64,000 bases of DNA from Gemmatimonadaceae bacterium (GTDB lineage: Bacteria > Latescibacterota > UBA2968 > UBA8231), in the NCBI GenBank assembly GCA_026706075.1, contig JAPOZM010000010.1:1-64000 (forward strand). The letters are read 5' to 3'. Positions 62,543-64,000 of the stretch are shown here, piece by piece; positions within the stretch are counted from its first letter, which is position 1, and each line of letters starts with the position of its first letter. The position numbers were made by a program, and so were the translations under genes. The notes under the pieces were generated by a model. The model was not told the DNA's origin. It was given only the letters and a program-made list of their open reading frames with translations, and did not search any database.

Positions 62543-64000
62543 ATGACGGAGATCGACGAGGAGACGGCCTGGATCGTGGCGGCGCGCGGCGGGGACGATC
62601 TCGCCTTCGGCCGCCTCGTGGAACGCTACAAGGGCGTGGTCTTCGCCACGGCGGCGGCGGTCACGCACGACCTCGACGCCGCCAGCGACCTGGCCCAGGA
62701 GGTCTTCCTGAGGGCCTGGTACGGACTCGGCCGTCTCGACGAGGCCGCCTCCTTCGGGGCCTGGCTTCGCGCCATCGCCCGCAACCGGGGCCGTACCTGG
62801 CTCGAGCGCCGGCGGAGGCGGCCGGTCAGGGAGGAGATCCGGATGGACGAGATCCCCGATGGCTCGGGCTCTCCGGCGGAGGAGTTGGAGCGGGCCGAGC
62901 GGCGCCGGATGGTGCGGGCGGCCATGGGCCGGCTGCCGGAGAGGAGCCGCGAAGTGCTGGTACTGCACTACATGGAAGGTCTGCCGACGCCGCGGATGGC
63001 GGCCCAGCTGGACCTGACCGAGGCCGCCGTGCGCCAGAGACTGAGGCGTGCGCGCCTGCTGATGCAGAAGGAGGTGGAGGAGATGCTGGCAGAGACGATT
63101 CGGGCCGAGGCGCCCGGCGAGGAGTTCGGCGACGGCGTGGCGGAGCTGCTGCAGCGCACCCGGGAGCTCTTCCGCGAGGTGCGCTACGGGGCCGCGGTGC
63201 CGGTCCTGGCGAGGGCTCGTGACCGCGCGCCCCGGGACGGCATGGTGTCGATGCTGCTGGCCGAGGCCCTTACCTTCACGCGCACCCCCGAGGACCTGGC
63301 CGAGGACCGCGCCGCGTACGACCGCGCCCTGGCCCTGCTCGACGAGGTGGTGGAGCACGAGCCGGAGAACACCCTGGCCCGTCTGCGGCGCACGGCGCTG
63401 CGCTCCGTCCTGGCCCCGCTCGAGGAGGTGGTCCGCGAGCACGAGGAGATCCTGGCCGCTGCTCGCGGCGGTCCTTTGGAGCCCGTGGCCCGGCTCGAGC
63501 TGGGGCGCCGCCACCTGGCGCGCGGCCTCGCCGCGGAGGCCATGGAGCACTACCGGGCCCTGGAGCCGGAGTACCCCTGGCTGGCCTGCGTGCTGCACTC
63601 GGAGATGGGGGTGGCCCGGGCCATGGGCGGCGACCTGCCGGCGGCGATCGGCCACTTCGCACGCGCGGTGGAGCTGACCACCCCCGAAGCGATGGCGGCC
63701 CTCCAGGCCAGGTCGCGGCAGTTGATGGGGGAGATCTACTGGAGCTTCTGGCGCACCGTCGACAACCTGCCGGTGCGCCAGTGCCAGAACCACGCCTGGC
63801 TCGCCGGCCTGAGGGCCCGCGCCGGCGACCTGGACGCCGCCCGGCGGCACCTGGGCACGGCGCTCGGTTTCCTGCGGCAAGACGAGGTGGGACCGGCCCG
63901 GAGCGCGCTGAGGAGGGAGTTCGTGCAGCGGATGGAGCAGATGTTCCCGGACCTGGCCGCCGAGGAGGAAGTGCAGGCCCTGCGCCGGGAGATCGAGGCC
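62543..64000 (+). CDS. ECF sigma factor with long helical-repeat C-terminus (runs off window)
   Basis: An open frame with no stop before the window end. Residues 1-175 are an ECF sigma factor: region 2 (AFGRLVERYKGVVFATAAAVT...DLAQEVFLRAWYGL) and region 4 (LPERSREVLVLHYMEGLPTPRMAAQLDLTEAAVRQRLRRARLL). The remaining 310 residues are TPR-like helix pairs (LELGRRHLARGLAAEAMEHYRAL; AGLRARAGDLDAARRHL). ATG at 62543 has GGAG 5 nt upstream; ATG at 62525 is an equally spaced in-frame alternative. Such C-terminal extensions act in place of an anti-sigma factor in some ECF groups. Confidence 0.88.
   Translation, partial: MTEIDEETAWIVAARGGDDLAFGRLVERYKGVVFATAAAVTHDLDAASDLAQEVFLRAWYGLGRLDEAASFGAWLRAIARNRGRTWLERRRRRPVREEIRMDEIPDGSGSPAEELERAERRRMVRAAMGRLPERSREVLVLHYMEGLPTPRMAAQLDLTEAAVRQRLRRARLLMQKEVEEMLAETIRAEAPGEEFGDGVAELLQRTRELFREVRYGAAVPVLARARDRAPRDGMVSMLLAEALTFTRTPEDLAEDRAAYDRALALLDEVVEHEPENTLARLRRTALRSVLAPLEEVVREHEEILAAARGGPLEPVARLELGRRHLARGLAAEAMEHYRALEPEYPWLACVLHSEMGVARAMGGDLPAAIGHFARAVELTTPEAMAALQARSRQLMGEIYWSFWRTVDNLPVRQCQNHAWLAGLRARAGDLDAARRHLGTALGFLRQDEVGPARSALRREFVQRMEQMFPDLAAEEEVQALRREIEA

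Overview
This 64 kb window is a GC-rich, gene-dense chromosomal segment from a diderm (Gram-negative-type) bacterium. Evidence for an outer membrane is an ExbB/ExbD/TonB set, several beta-barrel surface proteins, a lipobox lipoprotein and a MacA-like periplasmic adaptor. The gene mix (phytanoyl-CoA dioxygenase fused to HEAT repeats, TolB-like propeller proteins, B12-dependent ribonucleotide reductase, MacB/FtsX permease arrays under an NtrC-type regulator) recalls uncultivated FCB-type lineages such as Latescibacterota or Krumholzibacteriota. That assignment is inference; no rRNA is present. GTG and TTG starts and 1-8 nt stop/start overlaps are common.

Left part (1-17.4 kb): a LacI-type regulator with a damaged 5' end, then a long co-directional unit. 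It encodes a periplasmic adaptor, one ABC ATPase, three pairs of MacB/FtsX permeases, an NtrC-type response regulator, its histidine kinase and an outer-membrane protein with a carboxypeptidase-like regulatory domain. Between the second and third permease pairs lies a 0.8 kb patch with small ORFs, two leftover permease 3' ends and a near-perfect sigma-54 promoter. A 16-bp dyad (TGTTCG-N4-CGAACA type) stands upstream of this promoter and upstream of a weaker sigma-54-like site before the adaptor gene. This suggests the unit is a self-contained, auto-regulated envelope export or stress module, and it is the most interesting part of the window.

17.4-28.6 kb: a propeller protein, a small hypothetical, a nucleoside transporter (CNT) with a P-loop kinase-like protein, an NAD-dependent epimerase and a MraY/WecA-like transferase on the minus strand. 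A divergent DegT-type aminotransferase and a 1171-aa metalloprotease-like/propeller/barrel protein follow on the plus strand.

28-38 kb: a housekeeping minus-strand block reading from 37.9 kb down to 28.1 kb: a small hypothetical gene, then rpmI-rplT-pheS-pheT-(coiled coil)-zapA-rny-ymdB-xseA-xseB-pgsA-like. A good sigma-70 promoter lies before rpmI. 38-46 kb: surE and a barrel protein (+), bioY, accD, a small membrane protein and an ECF sigma factor (-), then a divergent TPR-exbB-exbD-exbD-tonB operon.

46-57.5 kb: nrdR and the class II reductase nrdJ with a paired NrdR-box operator, an MBL-fold hydrolase and map (-), topA behind a terminator-like leader, a Xer-type recombinase that has lost its catalytic residues, an Ig-like lipoprotein, a small membrane protein and prephenate dehydratase (-). 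57.6-64 kb: tRNA-Cys and tRNA-Leu, the PhyH-HEAT gene, four overlapping or closely spaced minus-strand genes (two SDRs, a VOC protein, a Gfo/Idh/MocA oxidoreductase), and an ECF sigma factor with a long helical-repeat C-terminus that runs off the window.
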